Of a stretch of 64,000 bases of DNA, positions 11,422 through 21,910 are shown piece after piece. This DNA is from Musa acuminata AAA Group (taxonomy: Eukaryota; Streptophyta; Magnoliopsida; Zingiberales; Musaceae). Within the stretch, counting starts at the first letter, position 1. Every line of letters starts with the position of its first letter. The position numbers and the translations under genes were made by a program. The notes under the pieces were generated by a model that worked only from the letters and a program-made list of their open reading frames with translations, was not told the DNA's origin and made no database searches. The DNA lies in NCBI RefSeq assembly GCF_036884655.1, contig NC_088356.1, forward strand, positions 17,073,501-17,137,500, in the 5' to 3' direction.

Positions 11422-12387
11422 TCAATCCTCAGCGACGTCCGGGCTATCGTCAAAAGGAACATCGGCTGGCATGTCGACGCCCAGATCTTCGGGGAGGGAA
11501 CAGAAGGGATCCTCCACCACCTCCGAGTCGGGATAGCGTGCCTTGAAGCGGGCAAGGGCAACTCGGTACCCGTACTCGTACGAGACCCGCCCGGTCCGAA
11601 CAAGGCCTAGCTGAAAACCCGAGGAAGCTTTGTAGTCCTCGATCAGCTTCTTGTCCTTTTCCGGCCTTTGGCGGATCTCGGCCTCCAGAGCCTCGGAGGC
11701 CCTCGACGCCTCGGCCCGTGCCTCCTCGAAACGCCGAACCAGCTCGACAGAGTCGGACCTCGCCGAGCGAGACTCCGCCACCGCCACCTTCAAGTAAGCC
11801 TGCGACTCCGTGTTGCGCTGCTCAGACGCCTCCAGCAGCGTCTGCAACTCCGCGAGCCGCTCGGTGGACGCCTGAAGCTCAGAGCTAAGCCGCGCCACCT
11901 CTGCCTTCGAATTCAAGGCACGCTGCTCGGCCGCAGCCACCGCCTCAGGGCCGGCCCCGGCCCGGGCCGCATCCACCTGCCGCCGGAGCTCGACGTTGCG
12001 GCTGCTCAGGACGACGATAACTTGCCCTGCGTCTCGAACGCGATCCATCAAGGCGGCGGCATAGTGGTTGCCCTGAGAAAAAGGGCGAGGTCAGAGTTAG
12101 AGCCAAGCCCGTCCTCGGACAGGTAAACCCAGGGGCAAAATGACGCTTACCCATAACAGGGACTTGGCTACCTTGCTAAGCAGGGCGTCGGAAGACAGGG
12201 AGTACAGGTCCCGGGCCATATCAGGATGAAGCCCACCTCGGATGAACCTGCCCGCGATATCCCCGTCGGCCCACACCCGGGTGCCCCGGGTAAGACCATC
12301 CCACCGAGCTACCAGAGGGTCGGTGGCCGCGCCGCGGGGGAGAGCACCCACCTCCCGCACCAAGTACGGCTCATCCTCCCTTAGCGG
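11422..12387 (-). pseudogene. A antisense gene (aORF): exon 3 and 3' part of exon 2
   Basis: This is the 3' half of a spliced gene on the strand opposite gag-pol. Exon 2 continues from C1's insertion point (12387) to 12151 and ends LLW at a GTAAGC donor. The intron is 12073-12150 (78 bp, GT-AG). Exon 3 is 12072-11422, starts with GNHYAAAL, and encodes a long Ala/Glu/Arg-rich coiled coil followed by an acidic tail ending DSPDVAED-stop. Exon 3 is 217 codons and fully open. Skipping C1 and one TSD copy, all exons join in frame, giving 646 residues in total. Function is unknown. Tat elements are known to carry antisense extra ORFs. Confidence 0.8.
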
Positions 12388-13239
12388 TGTTGAATCTCGT
12401 ATTTTGATGATGAAACTACTTGATATATGTTTATGATTTAACATGCGTTTTGAGTGACACAGGATGCTTTGATCAGGATGAGACAATTAAAGCAGGAACA
12501 TCATGTTGTACCGGAGGAACATGTCAGAAGATTGGACGTCGGGCCGGTGGATCGATCGACGTATCGACAGAAGGCTTCGGGCCGTGGACTCGGGCATCGG
12601 GCCAAGAAGAGCGGTTATTGTGCCAAGGATATCGGAGTTGCGGAGTCAACTGGCCGATTGGGCAATAGGCCGCAGGAGAGGACGATGCGCCGAAGAATCA
12701 GACGAAGCGTCAAGGGACCAATGACATGCCGGACAACTTGGTTAATTGCTTAGGATTAATTGTCTCGATCGAAGTTTTGTTTTAAGTGTGCAGGATTAAC
12801 TACGATGAAAGTTAGACAAGCAGTAGGAGTTGCGCCGGAGTCAAGTTCATGATCACGTTGGGAGTTCGAGAGTTCGACGGAAGTTCGGATGGTCGTCGGA
12901 GGTTCTGCGAGAACAGATCCGAGAAGTCCAGAAGCTTGCCAAGCGAAGCTCGTCGGAACTTGCCAAGTGGATCGTCGCAAAGTCCAGGAGTTTGCCGGAA
13001 GTCCGCAGGAGCATCACCGAGGGTTCATCGGATGATCGACGGAAGTTCGCCGGAAACTCGCCGGAAGAAGCGATTGACGCACCGAAGCAAAGCTGCAGAA
13101 ATTGTCTTAGATCTAATCGTAGTTAGCACGTTGATTAAGTTGGAAAATGGGAGGTGATCCCATTAGCTTAATCTTGGGGCAATTGGGCCCCTGAAAGACT
13201 GAAATTGGGCCGAATGGAGCTAACCATTCGGACCCTGAT

Positions 13240-13535
13240 TGCACCAGGAGGTGCAACCGCCTAGGCCAGGAGGTGGCACCGCCTGGGCTAAGCCTCCCAG
13301 CGAGACTGGGCGGTGCAACCTCCCCAGCCGGGAGGTGGCACCGCCTGAGCTCAGTCTTCGAGCAAGACTGGGCGGTGCAACCTCCCTAACAGAGAGGTGG
13401 CACCGCCTGAGCTCAGTCTTCGAGCAAGACTGGGCGGTGCAACCTCCCTGACAGAGAGGTGGCACCGCCTGAGCTCGGTCTTCGAGCTCTGCCAGGCGGT
13501 GCAACCTCTCCAGTCAAGAGGTGCAACCGCCTGAT
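13240..13535 (+). repeat. Palindrome-rich tandem block in C1 LTR
   Basis: About four degenerate units of roughly 60 bp alternate GGCGGTGCAACC and AGGTGGCACCGCC around a CTCAGTCTTCGAGCAAGACT segment. The block lies just upstream of the TATA box and recurs at 22755-23050 in the 3' LTR. The ORFs across it are by-products of the repeat. Confidence 0.75.
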
Positions 13536-14146
13536 CCCGGAATTCCGGGATTTGATCGTTTTGAGCTCCAAATTTGAACTGGGTTGGGGCCTATAAATAC
13601 CCCACCCATTCAGCACTGAAAAGATACAGACCTATACCGAAATCTTGATCTTTTCTGTGATTCTAAGAGCTCAAAAGTGTTGTAAAGCCTTTAAGTCTCC
13701 TCCTTCTGTTCTTCAAGTTTTGAGTTGTAAAGTGAGGAGAGAAAGGTCTGTAAAGGTTGTCTCGTGAGCCTGCCAAAAGGAGAGAAACTGTAAAAAGGGC
13801 AGTTGGCCTTCGCCTAATTGAAGGAAGGCCTCTAGTTGACGTCGGTGATCTCGTCGGTGGAGGAAGCCAAAAGTGGAGTAGGTCAAGACTGACCGAACCA
13901 CTCTAAATCTCTGGTTTGCGTTTATTTTGAGCACTTTATCATTATTGCAAACCTCCTTCATAACTACTGCATTCTGCGCTTTTACGAACAAGTTCTAAGT
14001 GCTGTTCTTTTCGAATCTGCATTCAGACGTAAATCGGTGTTTTCGTACATTACAGTTTACGTTTACGTTTTGATTCTGCAAAACTGTCTTCTACGCCTTC
14101 ACGAACAAGTTTTTAAGTGCTGATCTGTCCGAATCTGCTTTCAGAC

Positions 14147-14622
14147 TGATAAGACCCTAAAGTCTTATCGTAGGCTCTGATACCAAATGATAAGACCCTA
14201 AAGTCTTATCGTAGGCTCTGATACCAAATGATAAGACCCTAAAGTCTTATCGTGGAAGAAAGAGGAGAAATGGGGATGATAATGATCTCTTCGAGGGGAT
14301 CGGCCTCCTTGATCGCTTCGAGGGGATCGGCCCTCCTTGATCTCTTCGAGGGGATCGGCCCTCCTTGATCACTTCGAGGGGATCGGCCTCCTAGGGTTTG
14401 TCCAAAGACAGAATAGTATTTTTCATAGCTTACCGAAAAGAAGCAATTACATCCCTATTTATAGAGTTCCACCTAAAGTCCATCAGGACTTGAACTCTAA
14501 TAATAAATAAATATTAAATAAACGTCTACTTGACTCTAACTGAACCAAACCGACTCAATAAACAACTGGACTAAACAGACTCAATAAACATTATTCAAAA
14601 GCTTAGAAAAAGGGTCCTAATA
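14147..14622 (-). repeat. R 3' LTR (476 bp)
   Basis: On the plus strand it begins with two full 41-bp copies of TGATAAGACCCTAAAGTC...GATACCAAA and then a third LTR end. Next come four copies of a roughly 28-bp unit (CTTCGAGGGGATCGGCC, 14280-14395). It closes CCTAATA, a G-to-A change from the CCTAACA of the other LTR when read on the element strand. Confidence 0.9.
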
Positions 14623-14708
14623 GTTCCTCCCTCTTCAAATCAGCCTTGTCCTCAAGGCTGAGCAGCATCAATCTCAGGGAGCTTCTCTTTCAGCACTTTA
14701 GCCATAGA

Positions 14709-15800
14709 CTATCTGCAACGCATCACAACCTGTTGATCAAGTAAGTATGGTCTCCACTTTTTGAGAGTGTAAGCAACAGGTCGATCTTTCAGTGTAGTAA
14801 TTGTTGCATGAAACTTCTGGCCCTGTATAATCAATTTTATCTTTGAACCTTTGCTATCACAAGTGAAAATCCGTCCATTAATGATCTTTACTTCGAGTCT
14901 GTCATTGTCTTCAATGTGATGGGCCAATCGATCAACAGTCTCACTGTCCATAGAATTATTAGTGCTACCGGTATCAATCAAAACTATAACAGGCTGATGT
15001 TCTAGAGTTTCGCCAACTTCCATAGTTTGCGGGTTAGAGTAGTCGGCTAAAATATGCATTGTATGTACGGCAGGTTCAACGTCTTCATTAGAATTTATAC
15101 CTTCATGATCGGAGTCCAACTCTTCTGCCTTTGGTTCCTCTCCAATTGGCTCAATCAACATATGCTGCCCTTGTTTACATTGGTGTTCCATACTCCACTT
15201 TTCATCATAGTACAAACCCTTTGCTGAATTTTTCTTGAGTTCTTCTTGGGTTAGTCCTCGGGTGTCAAGGCTTTGGTTGGGAATAGATATGGTGGGTGGC
15301 ATATTGATCATCTGGTGGTTGTCACTTCTGTTTCCATGATTTTCCCTATTGAATTTTTTCTCATGTAGATGTGCAAATGAGATCGCAGCTATCATAGTAC
15401 GTGGTTGACGAGCCTTAACTTCACACCGGATCTCTGGAATAAGACCTTCAATAAATGTATCCAGAAGTTGTCGTTCCGACCAATCTCTAGCTTGATTTGA
15501 TAATCTTTCAAACCTACTCTGATATTCCAACACTGTAGAAGTCTGACAAATTTTTGAGAGCTGTCCATCCACCTTCATGTATGAGTAGATTGTGTCACAA
15601 TCTTGGGGCCCTTTTCTAGTATTTCCATATCTGTGCAATGTAGAACTTGAGCTCCCACCTTGTTGAAATTTACTAAAACTCCCCAGTAAGTCCTTTTTGA
15701 AATCATTAAGTACTTCTTGTAACCGGTTCTCAATTCTAATTTCCAATGCTTCCATTTGTGCTTTCACTGAGTTGTCGGTGGCCATTTCGTAAGATTGCAA
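14709..15800 (-). CDS. gag: R gag with truncated protease, fused to RNase H remnant
   Basis: The 363-residue ORF starts MQSYEMATDNSVKAQ; a second Met at residue 6 is also possible. Residues 90-160 resemble chromovirus-type retrotransposon gag (YQSRFERLSNQARDW). A degenerate zinc-knuckle region follows near 200, with the usual cysteines mostly lost. Protease begins at about 275 with VIVLIDTGSTNNSMD. After about residue 335 the sequence jumps to LKDRPVAYTLKKWRPYLL, which in full-length relatives lies in the RT-RNase H region. A large internal deletion has therefore joined protease to RNase H in frame and removed the RT core. Packaging function is plausible; reverse transcription would need helpers. 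Confidence 0.8.
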   Translation of the reverse strand: MQSYEMATDNSVKAQMEALEIRIENRLQEVLNDFKKDLLGSFSKFQQGGSSSSTLHRYGNTRKGPQDCDTIYSYMKVDGQLSKICQTSTVLEYQSRFERLSNQARDWSERQLLDTFIEGLIPEIRCEVKARQPRTMIAAISFAHLHEKKFNRENHGNRSDNHQMINMPPTISIPNQSLDTRGLTQEELKKNSAKGLYYDEKWSMEHQCKQGQHMLIEPIGEEPKAEELDSDHEGINSNEDVEPAVHTMHILADYSNPQTMEVGETLEHQPVIVLIDTGSTNNSMDSETVDRLAHHIEDNDRLEVKIINGRIFTCDSKGSKIKLIIQGQKFHATITTLKDRPVAYTLKKWRPYLLDQQVVMRCR

Positions 15801-17174
15801 ATCTGTAATCTCAACTCTTATTTTTGGTGTTGGTCAAGGGCATTAATCACTGCCCTACTCGGTGCTGTTGTTGTGATGCAATCGATGGTAGCACTATTGA
15901 AATGAAGGGTTGCTGCGAGGATACGGGGATGTACCTGTGTTCGCTGCGTGGGAGGCAATGATGCTTGCTGTGGTCGCTGCGTGGAGGGATCGCTACTGCT
16001 GAGGGCTGGGAGGCAGCGATGGTAGTGCGGCTAGGGGCAGCGTCGCCAAGGGCCTATCGCTGCGGTGGTTGTGACGGTGCGGATGGAAGGCAGCGTTGCT
16101 CTGTCTCTACCGCACTATGGAAGGAGGCGTTGGTGATGCCGAGGAATCACGTGCGGTTGAGGATGCGACGGTGCCGTTGGAGCAGTTGAGGTTAAGAAGA
16201 GGAGTCGGTACGTGCGTCGCCGAGGTTGAGGCTGCAGTGGAAAATAGGAATCGACGGTGGCAGGCTGGGCGGCAAGCGGCGTCGTCGCTGGCTGGGCAGC
16301 AGCGGCGACGGTGGTGGCAACCGGCGTTCGCAGCAGCAAGAGGACAGGCGACTGCTTTGCAGCAGCAAGTGGATTGCTCTGTTTCGGTCACCAAGGGGCA
16401 GAGCAAGGGGGAGTGGCAGCGGTAGTTCTCGCCCGAGCCAAGGGGGAGCGGCGGCTGGAAGGCGAGTGGCGGTCGCCTCACGGTGGCTGGCAGCGGTGGT
16501 GGGTCGGCTGGAAGGCGACGGCGCTCGAGGCGTGGCTGCGATCGACGAGGGGCTGCGGCAACAGAGGAAGCTCTGTTTCAGCAACCGCTGCAAGGAGGGG
16601 CTGCGGCAACCGGCGGTTGCGGCTGTGGTGCCGGCGGTCCTTCTCGCTCGAGCGAGATGGGAACGCGAAGAGAAGAGGTCGCTGGCCAGGTGATCGAGCG
16701 GAGGCGATGCGGCTGGGAACAAGGGCAATCCGTGAGTTGCCCTGTTTCGGTCGCCGCGAGGAGGGTGACAATCGGCCGTTGCGGCTGCGACCCAAGGGAA
16801 GGCGGTGGAGAGGCAGCGGTGGTGGCGCGGCTGGGAGCAGCGTCACCAACGATCGCCGAGGAGGAGAGGTCGAGCGGCTGCGCTGCGACGCAAGGGGAGG
16901 CGGGCGGCGGTAGTAGGGCTGGGATGGACGTTGGCAACGTCGTCTCCTGGCCGGGGAACAGCAGCGGCGGTGGTCGCCGGCCGGGAAGCGGGGCGATGGT
17001 GGGCGCTGGCCGGAGAGAAGCAGCGGCGGGTGGGCTGGCCGGAAGCAGGGGACGAAGGGGTGGCTGCGGCTTCTTCTTCCTCCCGTGTTTCTTCTTTTCC
17101 TTTTCTTTTTTTTCCTTTTTTTTTTTTTTTTTTGAACGAGATGACGAACTACAGCGAGAACGCCGAGGATCGCT
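15801..17174 (-). other. R leader region, GC-rich, non-coding
   Basis: About 1.4 kb lies between the primer-binding site and the gag ATG. It is strongly GC-rich and low in complexity (GGCAGCGG-type runs on the plus strand), and an 18-T run (17116-17133) lies close to the primer-binding site. Open frames exist on both strands, but they are Gly/Arg/Ser-rich compositional artefacts. No family is recognisable. It may be an acquired host fragment. Confidence 0.55.
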
Positions 17175-17188
17175 GCTCTGATACCAAA
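17175..17188 (-). promoter_or_regulatory. R primer-binding site (initiator tRNA-Met type)
   Basis: The element strand reads TTTGGTATCAGAGC directly after the LTR end GGTCTTATCA. TGGTATCAGAGC is the classic plant complement to initiator tRNA-Met. Two more copies lie inside the LTR itself at 41-bp spacing. Confidence 0.85.
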
Positions 17189-17664
17189 TGATAAGACCCT
17201 AAAGTCTTATCGTAGGCTCTGATACCAAATGATAAGACCCTAAAGTCTTATCGTAGGCTCTGATACCAAATGATAAGACCCTAAAATCTTATCGTGGAAG
17301 AAAGAGGAGAAATGGGGATGATAATGATCTCTTCGAGGGGATCGGCCTCCTTGATCTCTTCGAGGGGATCGGCCCTCCTTGATCTCTTCGAGGGGATCGG
17401 CCCTCCTTGATCACTTCGAGGGGATCGGCCTCCTAGGGTTTGTCCAAAGACAGAATAGTATTTTTCATAGATTACCGAAAAGAAGCAATTACATCCCTAT
17501 TTATAGAGTTCCACCCAAAGTCCATCAGGACTTGAACTCTAATAATAAATAAATATTAAATAAACGTCTACTTGACTCTAACTGAACCAAACCGACTCAA
17601 TAAACAACTGGACTAAACAGACTCAATAAACATTATTCAAAAGCTTAAAAAAAGGGTCCTAACA
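17189..17664 (-). repeat. R 5' LTR (476 bp)
   Basis: It has the same structure as the 3' LTR and equal length. On the element strand it starts TGTTAGGACCC and ends with three tandem copies of the terminal block, two of which contain a complete primer-binding-site motif (TTTGGTATCAGAGCC). The functional site follows at 17188. Confidence 0.9.
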
Positions 17665-17779
17665 CAGACGTAAACCAGCGTTTTCGTACGATATTTACAT
17701 TGCAGTTTACGTTTACGCCTTGATTCTGCAAAACTGTCTTCTGCGCTTTTACGAACGAGTTTCTAAAGTTCAGATCCCT

Positions 17780-18130
17780 TTGAAACTGCGTCTAGACGTA
17801 AAAATTACGTTTAGACGTAAACTGTGTAAAGACGTTTTAGACGTAAACTGAGTTTAGACGTAAATCTGCGTTTAGACGTAAAACTACGTTCAGACGTAAA
17901 TCTGAGTTTAGACGTAAATCTGCGTTTAGACGTAAAACTGCGTTTAGACGTAAATCTGCGTTTAGACGTAAAACTGCGTTTAGACGTAAATATGAGTTTA
18001 GACGTAAATCTGCGTTTAGACGCAAACTACGCTTAGACGCAAAACTGCGCTTAGACGCAAACTGTGTTTAGACGCAAACTGCGCTTAGACGCAATCTGCG
18101 CTTAGACGCAAACTGCACTTAGATACAAAC
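17780..18130 (+). repeat. 18-bp tandem array in C1 5' LTR
   Basis: The unit GTTTAGACGTAAATCTGC (and variants with AAAACTGC or GACGCAAACTGC) is repeated about 18-19 times between the TATA box and the LTR end. Most units carry a GACGT core. The repeats create an artefactual Arg-Leu-Asn open frame on the minus strand. Confidence 0.85.
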
Positions 18131-18253
18131 TGAGAATTAGCTTTTGCATCATAATAGTTTTTATTGAACGAACGCAGCTTTTGGTTTTAATCGCTGTAAG
18201 ATTTCCGCTGCACTAATTCACCTCCCCCCTCTTAGTGCTCTCGATCCTAACAA

Positions 18254-18266
18254 TTGGTATCAGAGC
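18254..18266 (+). promoter_or_regulatory. C1 primer-binding site (initiator tRNA-Met type)
   Basis: TTGGTATCAGAGC follows the 5' LTR end after one base, the standard arrangement for plant copia elements primed by initiator tRNA-Met. Confidence 0.85.
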
Positions 18267-18302
18267 GGGGTATTTCTCATTTCGGATTTACACCCGAGAG
18301 AA

Positions 18303-19313
18303 ATGGCTCTTCAAGAGGGCTTTTCGATCTTTCGTCCACCGTTCTTTAACGGATTGGACTACACTTATTGGAAAACTCGAATGAGAGTTTTCTTGATTTC
18401 TCTAAATCTGGATTTATGGAATATCGTTGAAAACGGTTTTCAACTTCCCTCTAAACCGATGAACGAATGGTCGGATTTAGAGAAGAAGTATTTTTCTTTA
18501 AATGCAAAGGCTATGAATGCCTTATTTTGCGCTTTGGACAAAAATGAGTTCAATCGGGTTTCTTTGTACGAAACGGCTTTCGATATTTGGCATGCTCTTG
18601 AAATCACGCACGAGGGAACTAGTAGAGTCAAAGACTCGAAAGTTAATATTTTACTGCATGATTTCGAGCTTTTTCATATGAAACCAAGCGAAACCATTGT
18701 TGACATGTACACCTGTTTTACGGATGTCGTCAATGGTTTAAAATCACTTGGTAAAAGCTTTTCGGATTTTGAACTCGTTAACAAAGTTTTGCGCTCACTT
18801 TCTAAAACTTGGGATTCAAAAGCAACTGCTATTCAAGAATCGAAAAACTTGAACCAATTTCCACTTGAAGAACTAATTGGTTCATTGATGACATATGAAA
18901 TGGTGCACAATGCACATGATGAACATGTTGAACACAATTACCTTCCAAAGAACAGGAAGGATTTGGAATTCTGGACAAATGAATGCCACTTGAGCGATGA
19001 CTCAAGTGATGAGGACAATGATGAACAAAACAACCTTCCAAAGAACAGGAAGGATTTGGGACATAGAACATTTGAAGACCACTCGAGCATAAGCTCAAGT
19101 GATGGTGAACTTAAACTACAAATGAAACGAAAATTAAAAAGCAAAAAGAATCAAACTACTTGCTTTAAACGCAAGAAGAAGAACAAAAATTGGGATGAAT
19201 CGAGCTCCTCCGAAGAAGAGAAAGTCAACAAAAGCAAGGCGGCAAACTACGCCTTAACAGCCCACAATGATGAGGTAATCGAAATCCCCCTAATTTATTT
19301 TGAAATTACTTGA
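18303..19313 (+). CDS. gag: C1 gag (copia UBN2-type), zinc knuckle deleted
   Basis: The 336-residue ORF starts at the first ATG after the primer-binding site (MALQEGFSIFRPPFFNGLDY). Residues 15-200 are a copia gag domain of DUF4219/UBN2 type (DYTYWKTRM, AMNALFCALDKNEF, YEMVHNAHDE). An acidic and Ser-rich stretch with a duplicated NLPKNRKDL motif follows, then a Lys-rich segment. The CCHC zinc knuckle present in D is missing: the sequence jumps from CFKRKKKNKNW to DESSSSEEE. The ORF closes with PLIYFEIT-stop, the same kind of ending as E (LLYYKIT) and G (LSYYKIT). Gag is apparently the only protein kept by this family. Confidence 0.88.
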   Translation: MALQEGFSIFRPPFFNGLDYTYWKTRMRVFLISLNLDLWNIVENGFQLPSKPMNEWSDLEKKYFSLNAKAMNALFCALDKNEFNRVSLYETAFDIWHALEITHEGTSRVKDSKVNILLHDFELFHMKPSETIVDMYTCFTDVVNGLKSLGKSFSDFELVNKVLRSLSKTWDSKATAIQESKNLNQFPLEELIGSLMTYEMVHNAHDEHVEHNYLPKNRKDLEFWTNECHLSDDSSDEDNDEQNNLPKNRKDLGHRTFEDHSSISSSDGELKLQMKRKLKSKKNQTTCFKRKKKNKNWDESSSSEEEKVNKSKAANYALTAHNDEVIEIPLIYFEIT

Positions 19314-21896
19314 TGCTTTCATGATGTATTTTTTTCTTTTAGTTTAGAATTAATTTTCTTAAAAATTACATGTTAAAAAAAAATTATTATGATCATACTA
19401 AGTAATTTCGAAAATGATAATATTGCATATTTTATGATAAACAAATAAAATGATCTTGATTGAAAATATGAAATCATGGTTAAGAAGTAATAATGTGCAT
19501 TACGTTGATTTCCATTGTTATTTCTCGATTTTGATTAAAGATCATGTTTGATTTGAAGAAATGCATAATGATGAAATTAAATATTTCGATTGACAATTTC
19601 ATGCATGAGATATACATGATGATTTTTGTGATTGATGGTTTTATGATGAAATTCATTTTACGATCCTAAATGTTGATGCATGTTTTCATTTGACATAAAT
19701 GAAAAGGCATGCTAACATGAAATCGATCACTTAAGATGAAACACTTAAAAAAGGGGAGAAATATATGAATTGATGCTATAAACACTATGCTATGATTATG
19801 CCATGCTTGCATCACCAAGAAATATATGATTGCTATCATTGCTATATGCCCTGTATCAAGATATCAAACAAAAATTTGCATCATACGAGCTGATATCTTA
19901 CCATGTGATGCAATGCTACACTTGCCAAAATATTCGAAATGTGTACATCATGCTCTGTATCAAGATATCAAACAAAATCTTGCTTCACAGTTTTACGCAT
20001 TGATATCTTACCATATTATGAAATGCTACAATTGATGAACACTTGAAATGTAATCCTCTATCTTATTGATTTTTCAATAAATCTATGCTTGTCATACATG
20101 AATTTATTGAATGTAATTTTGAGGATGATTTCATATTTGACAAATGCTTGATTCGTATTTACGACATAAGATACACTTTAAATATGAATCATGCATCAAT
20201 CATGTTAAATGCTTCAATCATTTTCTATCTCTAGAGTTCTCGATTTTGATGAAATACAAGTGATAAATTCATTTATGATATCTTGTAAATCACTTGAATT
20301 ATGAACGAGTTTTTTATGATGCGTTAAAAGAATCACTTAAAAAGAAAATGCTTTTCCCATCTTATCGAGATTAATGATTTCATGATATTGTGTGAATCTC
20401 GAAATTGATTTTGATGAAATAGTAATAACGTTATTCATGTTATGAATCTTAAAAATGATAATATGCTTCATGTGATAATATGAATACACGAAACACTTAT
20501 GATATGATTTTTATACAATTCCGTGTATTATAAAAATGATAATATGCTTCATGTGATAATATGCCTCATCCAATAACTTTTCTTGATATTCCTTATGAGA
20601 TGAAATGAAATAATGCATGAAATACAAATGAGGAGTTATTGATCATGCATGGTAGGATATAATTTGACAAAATTGATACCATCATGATATGAAACATTTA
20701 TGATTTGCAATTATGCATGCAATACTTGTGCTTTCTAATTATGATGTGATGTATTGCATATGATGTAACTCATGATGAGTGCTAAGTTACACATTTTGAG
20801 AAGAAATTGCTATATTGAAACATTAATGTAATTATGAATGATGATATGATATTATGCATGTAATACTTCAACTTATGATAATGCAATGATAAAATATTCA
20901 TGATGAAAAATTGTCTTGACATTCATAACTTGATTATTCATCCTTTGTCATGATTTTGAAATCGTTGTAAAAGGAAAAAGAACTACAAAACTGTATTCTT
21001 CCTTTCTTTTTGACAATGACAAAGGGGGAGATAGCTAGCTTGCACAAGTCAAGAAGATGCAAAAACTTGATTGCTAGCTTGCCTATCTTAAGTAGCAAAG
21101 ATTGCTAACTTGCTTATTTCAAGAAGCAAAAGTTGTCTTCTTGAACATCACCATCTTGAATATCTCAAGAAGCAAGACTTGCAACCTGCACATTACAATA
21201 GGAAGCAATAATCATGAGCCTACACAAGAAAGTTATCTTGCATTTGCTTTCGAAGTTTTTTCTAACTTGTATATCGTAAAATAATTGCTAGCTTGTAGTC
21301 TAAAGAGAAGCGAAAAGTTGCTATCTCAAAAGAAGCAAATGTGCTATCTTGCCTATCTCAAGAGGCAAAAATGCTAACTTGCACATCTAGCAAAACTTGA
21401 CAAATTTGCATATCTCAAGAAGCAAGAGTTGCTTTCTTGAACATCTCTAAATTGCTAGCTTGCATGTTCTAAAAGTGCTATCTTGTATACTGTAGAACGT
21501 GCATATCTGAAACTTGATAGCCTGAATATTCTAAGCATGATGTAACATTTGCTAAATTTTTTGGCTTCAAAACTGCATGATGATAAAACTTGATAATATG
21601 TTTTTCATACAATAAGTTAAACCAATATCACAAACACTTTATTGTGATACTTCTCCTTTTTGTTGATGACAAAGGGGGAGAAGTATGTTGATGAAAGTAT
21701 GTTGATGACATGACATGTTATGCATAAGTTTATGCATATGTTCATGTTGACGTGTTGCAAGTATTCATGATGAATATTGCAATGACTTGAATTCAGTTTG
21801 AATTCAAGGTTCTATCAATATGGCATATTGATAGGGGGAGTTTGTTTAAACTCCGGGAGTTAAGTTTAACTCCGTCATCAAGTGGTTGTCATCATC
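19314..21896 (+). other. C1 AT-rich noncoding body with GCTAGCTTGC motif array
   Basis: These 2.6 kb carry no convincing ORF. The first 1.7 kb is AT-rich with many ATGATG/CATGAT runs. From about 21005 to 21520 a degenerate motif, roughly TTGCTAGCTTGCATATCTCAA and AAGCAAAA, recurs every 30-60 bp. Polypurine motifs AATGACAAAGGGGGAGA (near 21016-21033) and GATGACAAAGGGGGAGAA (near 21664-21682) flank that array. E, F and G share this layout. Confidence 0.75.
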
Positions 21897-21910
21897 AAAA
21901 AGGGGGAGAT
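21897..21910 (+). promoter_or_regulatory. C1 polypurine tract
   Basis: AAAAAGGGGGAGAT abuts the 3' LTR start at 21911 and is identical to the S1 tract at 3468-3481. It should prime plus-strand cDNA. Confidence 0.85.

Larger units (their letters stand above)
14147..17664 (-). mobile_element. R: non-autonomous chromovirus-like Ty3/gypsy element nested in C1's LTR
   Basis: Two 476-bp LTRs (14147-14622 and 17189-17664) are flanked by the TSD CAGAC (14142-14146 and 17665-17669). Orientation is minus: the primer-binding site TTTGGTATCAGAGC (17175-17188) adjoins the right LTR, and a purine tract adjoins the left one. The only coding region is gag with part of protease (14709-15800). RT and integrase are absent. 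The LTRs differ at about six sites by eye. Confidence 0.9.
12388..18252 (+). repeat. C1 5' LTR, interrupted by R
   Basis: The LTR runs from TGTTGAATCTCG to GATCCTAACA. Without R (14147-17664) and one TSD copy it is 2,342 bp, against 2,388 bp for the 3' LTR. An extra 8 bp near 13195 and three fewer 18-bp units account for the difference of 46. Tandem GGCGGTGCAACC / GGTGGCACCGCC blocks occupy 13250-13530, and a TATA box (CTATAAATAC) is at 13591-13600. Confidence 0.9.

Noticed and set aside
12420..13157. Overlapping ORFs of 73-102 codons, repeated at 21943-22680
   Set aside because: Identical placement in both LTRs of C1; LTR sequence upstream of the promoter, with no coding signature.
15965..17191. 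Several Gly/Arg/Ser-rich ORFs on both strands of R's leader
   Set aside because: GC-rich low-complexity sequence opens many frames at once; none is consistent with gag direction or a known family.
17780..18130. CRISPR-like look of regular short repeats
   Set aside because: There are no unique spacers between units, the arrays lie in LTRs, and the context is plant nuclear DNA.
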